Part shown: positions 33,683 through 43,344 of the stretch, piece after piece
How the letters are laid out: each line of letters begins with the position of its first letter
Position numbering within the stretch: the first letter of the stretch is position 1
Notes under the pieces: model-generated
Seen by the model: only the letters and a program-made list of their open reading frames with translations
The model's database searches: none
What the model was told of the DNA's origin: nothing
Source of the DNA: Caldicellulosiruptor hydrothermalis 108
GTDB taxonomy: Bacteria > Bacillota > Thermoanaerobacteria > Caldicellulosiruptorales > Caldicellulosiruptoraceae
Direction of reading: 5' to 3'
NCBI RefSeq assembly: GCF_000166355.1
Contig: NC_014652.1
Location: forward strand, 1,958,928 to 2,022,927
DNA length: 64,000 nt
Program-made: the position numbers and the translations under genes

Positions 33683-33719
33683 ATTAGTTAAAAGAAACTT
33701 TACGAAAGGAGAGAAAAAG

Positions 33720-35366
33720 ATGAAAAAGAAAAATGTATGTATATTGAAACTCCTACTTATACTTATTACAATGTTATCAGTTATTTTAACGTATATTCCT
33801 ATATCTTCTGCCGTTTCTACGAAAATAATAGACATTGTAGAAATAACTGATTTACACGGCTATTTATATAATACTGTCAAAATGCAAGATGGGAGTACTC
33901 TCAAACAGCAGATTGGAGCTATTTTGGCCAACGAAATTAAAAAGATAAAAAATAGTAATCCAAACACAATAATCTTAGCAGCAGGCGACATGTTTCAAGG
34001 AACTCCGGTTTCAAATATACTAAAAGGTAAACCAGTTATAGATATGATGAAAAATATTGGATTTGATGCCATGACTATAGGTAATCATGAATATGATTGG
34101 GGTATTGATGCAGTAATCGACATAAAAAGAAAGACTCTCAAAAATTCTAATATACCAGTTTTGGGTGCTAATATATATGACAAAAATACTAAAAAGATTG
34201 TAGATTACTGTCAACCTTACATCGTAATCAATAAAGGTAATATAAAAATTGGGATTATAGGAGTAGTTGACAATAAAGAATTCCCTAACATTATATTGCC
34301 GGCTTATATCAAAAACGTTGAATTTAAAGACCCTGTATTTATAGTAAACAACCTCGCAAGAAAATTGAGAAGTGAAGGAGTTAAAATAATTATAGTACTT
34401 GCTCATATGGGTGGCTATATGAATAACAATGTTTTAACAGGTAACATTGCTGAATTTGCTAAAAATGTAAAAGGAGTAGATATCATTCTTGGAGGGCATA
34501 CTCATTCAATTGTAAATACGAAAGTCAATGGTATTCCTGTTTGTGTTGCTAATTGTCAAGGCAAGGGATATATTCGCATAAAGCTAAAATTAGAAAATGG
34601 TATACCTAAGATACTGTCGCAAGACTATGTTGATATAACTCCTTTATTTAACATTAGCAATCCCCCTATAGATAAAGAAGTTTTAGAAATTATCGAAAAA
34701 GCAGACAAACAAGTGGGTCAGCAGTTTAGCAAGGTCATTGGAACAGCAGTGGCAGATATAACTCGTGAACAGAGAGCAAAGCCATATGGTGACTCTGCTT
34801 TAGGAAACTGGGCTGCAGATGCCATCAGAGAATTTGCTCACACAGATTTTGCATTTACAAATAATGGAGGATTAAGAATTGACCTCAAAAAAGGACCTAT
34901 TACTCTTGGCGATATTTACCAATTAATGCCTTTTGATAATACTATCGTTATACTTAAAATGAAAGGAAGTCAGATCAAAACTATATTAGAAGAAGCAGTG
35001 CAAGATAATGGAAAAGGAATTCAGGTATCTGGATTAACATTCAAATATGATATGAAAAAACCATCCATGAATAGGGTTTATGATATGAAAATGTCAAATG
35101 GAACACCTATTGAAATGGATAAAGTATATACTGTTGCTACAAACAATTTTATGGCAACTGGGGGTGATGGATTTAAGGGTTTCACAGACCCTTCAGTTGC
35201 AAAAACTTATACTGATACTTATAAACTTTTGAGAGACGTTTTTATTGAGAAGATCCAAAAACAAAAAGAATTAAAACCATCACTTGAGCGACGAATATTC
35301 TCCTCCGATGAGATATCTTCAAGCTTGCATGAGTATTTAAATGAATCTATGCTGATTATGAAATAA
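33720..35366 (+). CDS. Secreted 5'-nucleotidase/UshA-family phosphoesterase
   Basis: 548 residues. A signal peptide (LLLILITMLSVILTYIPISSA) exports it. The N-terminal metallophosphatase domain has EITDLHGYL, AAGDMFQGTP, IGNHEYDWG, LAHMGGY and GGHTHSI. The C-terminal 5'-nucleotidase domain carries GNWAADAIREFA, TNNGGLRID and NNFMATGGDGF. It probably releases phosphate from nucleotides outside the cell. GGAGAG lies seven bases before the ATG, and a PHO box is upstream. No cell-wall anchor is seen, so the product is either free or loosely attached. Confidence 0.94.
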   Translation: MKKKNVCILKLLLILITMLSVILTYIPISSAVSTKIIDIVEITDLHGYLYNTVKMQDGSTLKQQIGAILANEIKKIKNSNPNTIILAAGDMFQGTPVSNILKGKPVIDMMKNIGFDAMTIGNHEYDWGIDAVIDIKRKTLKNSNIPVLGANIYDKNTKKIVDYCQPYIVINKGNIKIGIIGVVDNKEFPNIILPAYIKNVEFKDPVFIVNNLARKLRSEGVKIIIVLAHMGGYMNNNVLTGNIAEFAKNVKGVDIILGGHTHSIVNTKVNGIPVCVANCQGKGYIRIKLKLENGIPKILSQDYVDITPLFNISNPPIDKEVLEIIEKADKQVGQQFSKVIGTAVADITREQRAKPYGDSALGNWAADAIREFAHTDFAFTNNGGLRIDLKKGPITLGDIYQLMPFDNTIVILKMKGSQIKTILEEAVQDNGKGIQVSGLTFKYDMKKPSMNRVYDMKMSNGTPIEMDKVYTVATNNFMATGGDGFKGFTDPSVAKTYTDTYKLLRDVFIEKIQKQKELKPSLERRIFSSDEISSSLHEYLNESMLIMK

Positions 35367-35392
35367 ATTTTGAACTATTTGGACCAAACCGA

Positions 35393-35425
35393 AAGAGGGA
35401 CTGGTTTAAAAAACCAGTCCCTCTT
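35393..35425. terminator. Bidirectional terminator between 5'-nucleotidase and rpoD
   Basis: Perfect 15-bp stem AAGAGGGACTGGTTT (35393-35407) / AAACCAGTCCCTCTT (35411-35425) with a 3-nt loop, flanked by A/T runs. Confidence 0.85.
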
Positions 35426-35487
35426 AAAATTCTATCACTTTTACCAAGGAACAACAAATATTTATACCATGTAATCCCCTTTCACTA

Positions 35488-36741
35488 TTACTCCAAAAAA
35501 TCCTTAAGTTTCTTACTCCTGCTCGGATGTCTGAGTTTTCTCAAAGCCTTTGCCTCAATTTGACGAATTCTTTCACGTGTCACGTTGAATTCCTTGCCAA
35601 CCTCTTCTAAGGTGCGGGCCCTGCCATCTTCAAGGCCAAATCGGAGCTTTAAAACCTTCTTTTCTCTTTCGTTCAAAGAATCCAAAACCTCTAAAAGCTG
35701 CTCTTTGAGCATTGAATATGCAGCTGCTTCAGATGGTGCAAGAGCATCATCATCAGGGATAAAGTCACCCAAGTGGCTGTCTTCTTCCTCACCGATTGGT
35801 GTCTCCAATGAAACGGGCTCTTGAGCAATTTTAAGAATTTCTCTTACCTTTTCAACAGGCATGTTCATCTCTTTTGCTATCTCTTCAGGTGTTGGTTCTC
35901 TTCCCTTTTCCTGTAAAAGCTGACGTGATACCCTTACAAGCTTGTTTATTGTCTCAACCATGTGAACAGGAATTCTTATAGTTCTTGCTTGGTCAGCTAT
36001 AGCCCTTGTGATTGCCTGGCGAATCCACCATGTTGCATATGTTGAAAATTTATAACCCTTTCTGTAGTCAAACTTCTCAACTGCTTTTAAAAGTCCTAAA
36101 TTTCCTTCCTGGATGAGGTCCAAAAACAACATTCCACGTCCAACATACCTTTTTGCAATACTTACAACAAGCCTTAAGTTTGCTTCTGCAAGCCTCTTTT
36201 TTGCCTCTTCATCGCCCTGTTCAATCCTCTTTGCAAGTTCAATCTCCTCTTCAGGGGTCAAAAGTGGAATCTTGCCAATTTCCTTCAAATACATCCTAAC
36301 AGGGTCATCTATAGCAATACCTTCAGGTAGATTTTCCAAGTCGTCTTTTAAGAGCTCCTCCTCTGATACTCTGTCGTCAACCACGTCAATTCCCATGCTC
36401 TCTAAGGTATCATATATATTTTCAACCTGGCTTGCATCAAGTTCTACCTTGTCAAGAATCTCCTGTATTTCAGAATATGTCAGAAAACCTTTGCTCTGAC
36501 CAAGAGATATAAGTTCTCTGACCTTCTCTCTTATAAGACTCTTTTTTTCTTCGCTCATTTTCTTACCTTCCGATTTGTTTTCTGTGCTCTTTTTAGCAGG
36601 CTGTTTTTCTTGATTTTCATTTTTCTGTGATGCAAGCAATTGTTTTTCAACCTCTTGCTGCTGTTCGCTTCCAGTCTCTTTATTTATATTTTGGTCATTG
36701 AGGTTTTTCACCTCATTGTTTTCCATGTTCTGCTCTGTCAT
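35488..36741 (-). CDS. rpoD: Primary RNA polymerase sigma factor (sigma-A)
   Basis: 417 residues. An unusual Gln/Glu/Lys-rich N-terminus (first 70 residues) is followed by region 1.1-like [14 protein letters not shown], region 1.2 [16 protein letters not shown], region 2 ([38 protein letters not shown]), region 3 and region 4 with the helix-turn-helix [20 protein letters not shown]. It starts 3 bp after dnaG, the usual dnaG-rpoD operon. Confidence 0.98.
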   Translation of the reverse strand: MTEQNMENNEVKNLNDQNINKETGSEQQQEVEKQLLASQKNENQEKQPAKKSTENKSEGKKMSEEKKSLIREKVRELISLGQSKGFLTYSEIQEILDKVELDASQVENIYDTLESMGIDVVDDRVSEEELLKDDLENLPEGIAIDDPVRMYLKEIGKIPLLTPEEEIELAKRIEQGDEEAKKRLAEANLRLVVSIAKRYVGRGMLFLDLIQEGNLGLLKAVEKFDYRKGYKFSTYATWWIRQAITRAIADQARTIRIPVHMVETINKLVRVSRQLLQEKGREPTPEEIAKEMNMPVEKVREILKIAQEPVSLETPIGEEEDSHLGDFIPDDDALAPSEAAAYSMLKEQLLEVLDSLNEREKKVLKLRFGLEDGRARTLEEVGKEFNVTRERIRQIEAKALRKLRHPSRSKKLKDFLE

Positions 36742-36744
36742 CCC

Positions 36745-38508
36745 TTAAATTCCCTCCTTTCCGTCTTTGATTTTTCTAATTAGCATTTGCAACTTCAATA
36801 CCTTTTCATAATCTCCTCTCTTTTGTGCCTCCAACATCTCACGTCTTAACCACAACATTCTATTATTGTTTGTTTTTAGTTCTTCTATCGCTCTCTTGGC
36901 AGCTTCTTCTGTTTCGAATCCTTTTGAGGAAAAGCTTGTGAGTTCTGACAATACTTTCTCATCATTAACAAATGTCAAAAGCATCGAATAGGTCAATTCC
37001 ATCCCCTCATTAATTAAGTTTTTTATTGAACTGAAAAGTATTTTTATATCCTCGGTGCAAAAATCATCCTCGGTAACAGCATTTCTGATGCTTTCTGACT
37101 TGTTAGCCCACTCCACATAGATAGATAAAAGGTCTATATCATTTTTTTTGATTCTCTCTTCTTCAGTTAAATTACTTTTTTGCTGAACTTGTTTAAAATG
37201 TTGAATACTTTCTATGCGTTTTAGTTTTATATTTTCATTTTTGGTAAATTCCTTTAATATCGCATCTTCATCAATTTGTGTGAGCTGGGATAGCTTCTTT
37301 ATATATTCCTGCCTTTCAACCTCATTTGAAATTGGCATTAAAACCTTTTCAAAGTATTCTCTCACAAACCTGAACTTCTGATCAGATTTTGACAAATCAT
37401 AATTAGAAGATATCTGCTTTATTTTAAAATCTATCACGAACATAGCATTTTGTTTCTTTAGTAAAAACGCATCCTTTCCAAACTTTTTTATATACTCGTC
37501 AGGGTCTTTTGCATTTTCAAGCTCCATAACCTTTACCATAAGCCCATTTTGGTAAAGTATATCACCACTTCTAAACGTCGCATTTTTTCCCGCCTGGTCA
37601 CTGTCTAAGCAAAGAACAACCTCATTTTTGTACCTGCGCAGAAGGAAACTGTGATCCTGTGTTAGGGCTGTGCCCAAAACCCCTACAACATTGTCTATAC
37701 CTTCCTGATGAAGCGAAATAACATCCATATACCCTTCGACAACCACAAAGTCTTTTTCCTTGCTTCCCTTTGCAATGTTAAGACCATATAAAACCTTCGA
37801 TTTTGAAAATATAAGAGTATCTGGAGAATTCATGTATTTAGGTGCTTGTGAGTCGTCAATTATACGACCACCAAACCCAATTACTCTATTCATCGTATCG
37901 AATATAGGAAAAATCAGCCTTCCTTCGAATCTACAATAATTCTTTCCATTTCTCTCAATAAAAATTCCACTTTTATCAATAATCTCTTTGGAATACTTTT
38001 TTGAGAGCATCTCATACAAGTTGTTATTCTCAGGGCAAAATCCAAGTCCGAACTGCTTTGCAGTTTCTTTTCTTATCCCCCTTTTCAAAACATACCTTGC
38101 AGCATCGATGTTTTCTCTTAAATACAACTGCCTCTGAAAATATTCAAAACAGTCATGGTGAAGAGAAATAAGCTCTTCTTTTTGTTTTGCCAAAACTCTG
38201 TCTTTTGCTGACAGAGACTGAGAAAAATCTACATCAATTTTAGCCTTCTCTGCTAAAACCTTAAGTGCCTCTGTGAAAGTCAAATTTTCTATGCGCATTA
38301 CAAAATGGATAGCATTACCGCCAACTCCACAGCCAAAACAGTGAAATATCTGTTTTGCTGGTGAGACATAAAAAGAGGGCGTTCTCTCTTGATGAAAAGG
38401 ACAAAGCGCTCTGAAGTTCACCCCCACTTTTTTAAGCGGTACATACATTGAGACAACATCAACAATGTCGACTTTGCTTAGGACCTGTTCTACAACTCTT
38501 TCCAGCAC
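36745..38508 (-). CDS. dnaG: DNA primase
   Basis: About 587 residues. The CHC2 zinc-finger CPFHQERTPSFYV followed by HCFGCGVGG is near residue 35; the TOPRIM core shows VVEGYMDVISLHQEG and LCLDSDQAGKNA; a helicase-binding C-terminus follows. I choose the GTG at 38508 (VLERVVEQV), with AAGGTGA eight bases upstream; the open frame to 38598 would overlap dgt and has no family match. Operon with rpoD. Confidence 0.96.
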   Translation of the reverse strand: MLERVVEQVLSKVDIVDVVSMYVPLKKVGVNFRALCPFHQERTPSFYVSPAKQIFHCFGCGVGGNAIHFVMRIENLTFTEALKVLAEKAKIDVDFSQSLSAKDRVLAKQKEELISLHHDCFEYFQRQLYLRENIDAARYVLKRGIRKETAKQFGLGFCPENNNLYEMLSKKYSKEIIDKSGIFIERNGKNYCRFEGRLIFPIFDTMNRVIGFGGRIIDDSQAPKYMNSPDTLIFSKSKVLYGLNIAKGSKEKDFVVVEGYMDVISLHQEGIDNVVGVLGTALTQDHSFLLRRYKNEVVLCLDSDQAGKNATFRSGDILYQNGLMVKVMELENAKDPDEYIKKFGKDAFLLKKQNAMFVIDFKIKQISSNYDLSKSDQKFRFVREYFEKVLMPISNEVERQEYIKKLSQLTQIDEDAILKEFTKNENIKLKRIESIQHFKQVQQKSNLTEEERIKKNDIDLLSIYVEWANKSESIRNAVTEDDFCTEDIKILFSSIKNLINEGMELTYSMLLTFVNDEKVLSELTSFSSKGFETEEAAKRAIEELKTNNNRMLWLRREMLEAQKRGDYEKVLKLQMLIRKIKDGKEGI

Positions 38509-38594
38509 ATCATGTTCACCTTCGCGTTTTTTAAGACAATTTAATTTTATTTCGACAAATTTTTTAAAATACCTTTTAGCATTTTTAATAAAAA

Positions 38595-39596
38595 TCAAAG
38601 CTTATTCCACGGTGACGGTAAGAATAATTCATAAAACTTTCGCATAGCATACCTGTCTGTCATTCCGGCTATATAGTCTACTATTGCCTGTTCCTTGCCA
38701 AATCTGTCGATATTCTTTTTCACATCGTCAGGCAAAGCATCACAATTCGACATAAAATACTCATAAAGAGCTTGTATAATATATTTGGCTTTACTTTCAT
38801 CCTTTTTTGCTTCGGAACCAATATACACATTTTCAAACATGAAACTTCGCAAAGTTTGCATAGCATAAAAAACATCTTCACTCATGGAGATTTCTGGCTT
38901 GTCCATACTATTTTTTATTATATCCCTAATTAATGTATTAATTCTCTCTCTCTTAGAATATCCCAGTATTTTAAGACAATCTTTCGGTAAGTCATCTTCT
39001 TTCAATATACCTGCTCTCATAGCATCGTCAATGTCATGGTTGATATAGGCAATTCTGTCTGCAAACTGGACAACTCTGCCCTCTAAAGTAGCGGGCGTTC
39101 TGCCCCAGACATGATTCAAAATACCATCTCTTACTTCAAATGTAAGATTAAGCCCATCTTCACCTTCCAGAAAATCAACAACCCGCAAACTCTGAACATT
39201 GTGTGAAAATCCAGTTGTGGTTATCTTGTTTAAGATATCCTCACCTGCATGCCCAAATGGTGTGTGACCTAAATCATGACCAAGCGCTATTGCTTCTGTC
39301 AAATCTTCGTTGAGTCTCAGTGCTCTTGCAATTGTCCTTGCAATCTGTGCAACCTCCAAAGCGTGTGTTAGCCTTGTTCTGTAATGGTCACCTTCTGGAG
39401 ATATGAACACCTGTGTTTTGTGTTTTAGCCTCCTGAAAGATTTGGAATGTATTATTCTATCTCTATCTCTTTGAAACTCTGTTCTCACATCGCATTTCTG
39501 TTCTGGCTTTTGTCTCCCTTTTGTATTTTTTGAAAGCATTGCATAGGGAGAAAGAATCTTTTCTTCCAAACTCTCTTGATACTCTCTTACTTTCAA
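38595..39596 (-). CDS. Deoxyguanosinetriphosphate triphosphohydrolase-like protein
   Basis: A 333-residue HD-domain protein of the dGTPase family. The metal-binding HD motifs appear as HYRTRLTHALEVAQIARTI and GHDLGHTPFGHAGE, with a third ligand in YINHDIDDAMRAG. The RDRDRIIHSKSFRRLKHKTQV block is typical. It precedes dnaG-rpoD, a common order in Firmicutes. The start is a TTG at 39596. dNTP hydrolysis is inferred from the family. Confidence 0.94.
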   Translation of the reverse strand: MKVREYQESLEEKILSPYAMLSKNTKGRQKPEQKCDVRTEFQRDRDRIIHSKSFRRLKHKTQVFISPEGDHYRTRLTHALEVAQIARTIARALRLNEDLTEAIALGHDLGHTPFGHAGEDILNKITTTGFSHNVQSLRVVDFLEGEDGLNLTFEVRDGILNHVWGRTPATLEGRVVQFADRIAYINHDIDDAMRAGILKEDDLPKDCLKILGYSKRERINTLIRDIIKNSMDKPEISMSEDVFYAMQTLRSFMFENVYIGSEAKKDESKAKYIIQALYEYFMSNCDALPDDVKKNIDRFGKEQAIVDYIAGMTDRYAMRKFYELFLPSPWNKL

Positions 39597-39711
39597 CCTC
39601 TCACCGGACCTTTTAAAAGTCCCATTTTTTACTTGTTTTATTTATACCAAACTTATTATAATATCTAAATTCTCTACAAACTCAAAATTCCCTTCTTTAA
39701 AATGAAAAATT

Positions 39712-39747
39712 CAAAAAGAAGAAGGCTGGCATTATCCTCCAGCCTTC
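39712..39747 (-). terminator. Terminator of the tig-clpP-clpX operon
   Basis: Stem GAAGGCTGG (39721-39729) / CCAGCCTTC (39739-39747), 9-nt loop, then TTCTTTTTG on the minus strand. Confidence 0.85.
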
Positions 39748-39785
39748 CATTCTAATTATCAGTTTTTACATTTCAGATTTTTGTG

Positions 39786-41087
39786 TTATGAGACGTTTCC
39801 TCTTCTTTCTTGAAGACGCTGTTTTAGTCTTGGCCTTTTCTGGGCTTTCTTGTTTTCATTTATTATTACAATAGGTTTGTCTTCTTTTAAGACAGCAGCT
39901 TTTGTAATAATAACCTTTTCTATCTTATCATTTGACGGAATCTCAAACATCACATCAAGCATAATTTCTTCCATTATAGCTCTAAGACCTCTTGCACCTG
40001 TGTTGCGTTCAATGGCCTTGTCAGCAATTGCTTCTAATGCATCTTTTTCAAACTCTAACTCAACACCATCCATTGCAAAGAGTTTTTGATACTGTTTTAC
40101 AAGAGCATTCTTGGGTTCTGTCAGTATCTTTATCAAAGCTTCCTTGTCAAGTGCATCCAATGTAACTATTATTGGCACACGTCCTATAAATTCAGGAATC
40201 ATTCCAAACTTAAGAAGGTCCTGAGGCATTATTTGTCTCAATATATCCCCAATCTTCTTTTCTTTTTTGCTTTCAACCTTTGCGTTAAAACCAAGTGTCT
40301 TTTCGCCAATTCTCTTTTCAATTATCTTTTCAATACCTTCAAACGCACCACCACAAATAAACAGGATGTTTGTTGTGTCTATCTGTATAAATTCCTGATG
40401 CGGATGTTTTCTTCCACCTTGTGGTGGTACAGAAGCAATGGTCCCTTCCAATATTTTGAGCAGTGCCTGCTGAACACCTTCGCCTGAAACATCTCTTGTG
40501 ATAGAAGGATTGTCAGACTTTCTTGCAATCTTGTCAATTTCATCTATATAGATTATACCACGTTCTGCTCTTTCAATATCATAGTCAGCATTCTGTATGA
40601 GCCTGAGCAGGATATTTTCAACGTCTTCACCAACATAACCTGCCTCTGTCAAAGTTGTTGCATCAGCTATTGCAAACGGGACATTTAACATCTTTGCAAG
40701 AGTCTGAGCAAGGTATGTTTTACCAGACCCTGTTGGTCCAAGCATCAAAATGTTGCTCTTTTGAAGTTCAACATCGTCTTTTTTAGTGTCGTGGTAGTAT
40801 ATTCTTTTGTAATGATTATATACAGCAACAGACAAAATCTTTTTTGCATGGTCCTGACCAACAACGTATTGGTCTAAAAACTCTTTTATCTCCTTTGGAG
40901 TTGGTAGTCTGTCGTCAAATTCATTATATTCTTCTTCTTCAAAATCCTCTGAGATTATTTCAGAACAAAGTTCGATACACTCATCACAGATATAAACACC
41001 AGGACCAGCAACAAGTCGTCTTACTTCATCCTGTGACTTCCCACAGAATGAACATCTCAGCTGTTTCTTTTCTTCAAACTTAGCCAA
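39786..41087 (-). CDS. clpX: ATP-dependent Clp protease ATP-binding subunit ClpX
   Basis: 433 residues. The N-terminal zinc-binding domain [11 protein letters not shown] and CDECIELC recognises substrates; Walker A is [12 protein letters not shown] and Walker [14 protein letters not shown]; the ClpP-binding IGF-like loop is in KKIGDI. It unfolds tagged proteins for ClpP. The start is a TTG at 41087 with GAGGTG upstream, 29 bp after clpP. Confidence 0.98.
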   Translation of the reverse strand: MAKFEEKKQLRCSFCGKSQDEVRRLVAGPGVYICDECIELCSEIISEDFEEEEYNEFDDRLPTPKEIKEFLDQYVVGQDHAKKILSVAVYNHYKRIYYHDTKKDDVELQKSNILMLGPTGSGKTYLAQTLAKMLNVPFAIADATTLTEAGYVGEDVENILLRLIQNADYDIERAERGIIYIDEIDKIARKSDNPSITRDVSGEGVQQALLKILEGTIASVPPQGGRKHPHQEFIQIDTTNILFICGGAFEGIEKIIEKRIGEKTLGFNAKVESKKEKKIGDILRQIMPQDLLKFGMIPEFIGRVPIIVTLDALDKEALIKILTEPKNALVKQYQKLFAMDGVELEFEKDALEAIADKAIERNTGARGLRAIMEEIMLDVMFEIPSNDKIEKVIITKAAVLKEDKPIVIINENKKAQKRPRLKQRLQERRGNVS

Positions 41088-41116
41088 TTTTGAATCACCT
41101 CAAATTAAAGAAGGAT

Positions 41117-41704
41117 TTATGGGCGCCTTTCAATCACTTTGTCAATGATACCGTATTTTAAAGCCTCTTCTGCTGTCATGAAAAAGTCACGGTCTGTATC
41201 ACGTTCAATTACTTCAATTGGCTGACCGGTCCTCTCTGACAAGATTTTATTTATTCTATTTTTTATTTTCAAAATCCACTCTGCATGGATTTTTATATCT
41301 GTTGCCTGACCGCGAACACCACCAAGCGGCTGATGTATCATTATCTCGCTGTTTGGAAGGGCAAACCTCTTACCTTTTGCGCCTGCCGCAAGAAGGAATG
41401 CGCCCATTGATGCTGCCATCCCAACACAGATTGTTGAAACATCAGGTTTTATATATTGCATTGTGTCATAGATTGCAAAGCCCGCTGTAACAGACCCACC
41501 AGGTGAGTTTATATAAAGGTAAATGTCTTTGTCAGGGTCTTCAGCTTCTAAGAAAAGAAGCTGAGCAACTATAAGTGATGCAATATCGTCTGTAATCTCA
41601 CCGCTCAAGATTACTATTCTATCCTTTAAAAGCCTTGAATATATGTCATATGCCCTCTCACCACGGTTAGTCTGCTCAATAACTATTGGAACAAGTGCAG
41701 ACAT
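41117..41704 (-). CDS. clpP: ATP-dependent Clp protease proteolytic subunit
   Basis: 195 residues from the ATG at 41704 (GGAGGG seven bases upstream; a longer frame to 41755 has no support). The catalytic Ser is in [12 protein letters not shown] and His in [12 protein letters not shown]. The peptidase pairs with ClpX, encoded next. Part of tig-clpP-clpX. Confidence 0.98.
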   Translation of the reverse strand: MSALVPIVIEQTNRGERAYDIYSRLLKDRIVILSGEITDDIASLIVAQLLFLEAEDPDKDIYLYINSPGGSVTAGFAIYDTMQYIKPDVSTICVGMAASMGAFLLAAGAKGKRFALPNSEIMIHQPLGGVRGQATDIKIHAEWILKIKNRINKILSERTGQPIEVIERDTDRDFFMTAEEALKYGIIDKVIERRP

Positions 41705-41755
41705 AATTTTTCCCTCCTTTTTTAAAAAACAAAATTTAGAAGCTAAAAACTTCAT

Positions 41756-43072
41756 TTAATTTTCCTGATTTTCGCCTTGAGGCTCTTCACTTATAATTTT
41801 AGCATTTTCGTAAATAAAATCTATAGCCTTATTTAGGATTATACCCTCTTTTATATATTCAATATCATCTTCAGAAAGTCTTTCTTTGAGCTTATCAACT
41901 TCCAAATTATACATCTTTGCAAGTCTTTCAAGCTCTTTTTGAAGCTCTTCATCTGTTGCCTGGATATTCTCTACCTTTGCAATCTTTTCTAAGATGAGGT
42001 TATTTCTCACAGCCTTCTCTGCTCTTTCTCTAAACTGGCTTCTAAATTCCTTGTCAGTCTTTCCTATAGCTTGCAGGTATCTCTCGTATGTCATGCCAAA
42101 GTACTGAAGGTTTCTTGCAACATCTTCAACATAATAATTTATCTGATTTTCAATCATTGGTTCGGGAATATCTATTGAAGTATTTTGGGCAATTTTTTCT
42201 AAAATCGCATCAATCATCTCGTCTTTTGCTCTTTGGTCATTTTTCTCTTTAATTCTGTTTCTGATGCTTGCCTTCAGTTCTTCTAATGTCTCAAATTCAC
42301 TGACATCTTTTGCAAACTCATCATCAAGCTCAGGAAGTTCTTTCACCTTTATATCCTTCACTTTTACCTTGAAAGTTGCCTTTTTACCAGCAAGCGAAGG
42401 TTCTTGATAATCCTCTGGGAATGTTACCTCTATTTCCTTTTCCTCACCCTTGTTCATACCAATAATCTGCTCTTCAAACCCCGGTATAAATGCGTTAGAA
42501 CCTATTGTAAGCTCATAATCTTGAGCAGCACCACCTTTAATCGGCTCTCCATCCACAAACCCTTCAAAGTCGATCGTGACAATATCGCCTTGCATAACTT
42601 CCCTTTCAACAGGAACAAACCTTGCATTTTCCTCTCTCAAGTGTTCAAGCTCGTGTTCCACCTCTTCCTCAGCAACCGGATATTCAATCTTTTTGATTTC
42701 AATTCCTTTGTACTGGCCAAGCTCAAATTCAGGTTTTACATATACTTCAGCCTTGTATATGAAGCTCTTTCCTTTTCCAACCTGAACAATATCCACTTCT
42801 GGCTTTGAGACAACTTCAAGCTTGCTCTCTTCAATTACCTTTGGATACGTTTCATTTAAAACATAGTCAATAGCATCATCATAAAATACCTCTTCGCCAT
42901 AAGCTCTTTCAATTAAAGACCTTGGAGCCTTGCCAGGTCTAAAACCTGGAATTTTAAAATATTTTGCGTTTTTTAAGTAAGATTTTTGAAGACCTTCTTC
43001 AAACTTTTCAGCCTCAACCTCAACCTCAATGATTGCCTTGTTTGTACCCTTTTTCTCAATCTTGAACTCCAT
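41756..43072 (-). CDS. tig: Trigger factor
   Basis: 438 residues. The ribosome-binding loop GFRPGKAPRSLIE lies near residue 45, the FKBP-type PPIase domain covers roughly 150-240 (GDIVTIDFEGFVDGEPI), and a helical C-terminal chaperone domain ends in an acidic tail. It acts on nascent chains at the ribosome exit. First gene of the tig-clpP-clpX operon. Confidence 0.97.
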   Translation of the reverse strand: MEFKIEKKGTNKAIIEVEVEAEKFEEGLQKSYLKNAKYFKIPGFRPGKAPRSLIERAYGEEVFYDDAIDYVLNETYPKVIEESKLEVVSKPEVDIVQVGKGKSFIYKAEVYVKPEFELGQYKGIEIKKIEYPVAEEEVEHELEHLREENARFVPVEREVMQGDIVTIDFEGFVDGEPIKGGAAQDYELTIGSNAFIPGFEEQIIGMNKGEEKEIEVTFPEDYQEPSLAGKKATFKVKVKDIKVKELPELDDEFAKDVSEFETLEELKASIRNRIKEKNDQRAKDEMIDAILEKIAQNTSIDIPEPMIENQINYYVEDVARNLQYFGMTYERYLQAIGKTDKEFRSQFRERAEKAVRNNLILEKIAKVENIQATDEELQKELERLAKMYNLEVDKLKERLSEDDIEYIKEGIILNKAIDFIYENAKIISEEPQGENQEN

Positions 43073-43260
43073 TCTAATCCTCCCTCAAAAAGATTTATTT
43101 TAAATTTTTCATTGCTGTCGGTCTAATAAAAAGTTATATTTTAACTATGATATTGTAGCATAAAAGTTTTTATTTTAAAAGTGGATTTTGAAAAGTTTGC
43201 TTCCCAACTTGTATGCGAACAATTTTTTAATTCAAAATGGAATATAATGGAATTATTTTA

Positions 43261-43289
43261 TTGTATGCACAAGTTGAAAGGTATATAAT
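43261..43289 (+). promoter_or_regulatory. Promoter of the fucose/arabinose isomerase-like gene
   Basis: Plus strand: -35 TTGTAT (43261-43266), 17-nt spacer, consensus -10 TATAAT (43284-43289). TTGTATGC at the -35 recurs 52 bp upstream at 43209, a possible operator pair. Confidence 0.7.
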
Positions 43290-43344
43290 TTAATTATAAA
43301 ACCATTTCCGATTTAAAATGAACATTTGGGAGGGAATATTTAAG

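Noticed and set aside
38509-38598. Longer DNA primase N-terminus
   Set aside because: Overlaps dgt, lacks a ribosome site, and lies upstream of the usual primase start.
43318-43344. Earlier ATG of the isomerase-like gene
   Set aside because: No Shine-Dalgarno, whereas GGGAGGG lies inside this stretch at proper distance from the ATG at 43345.
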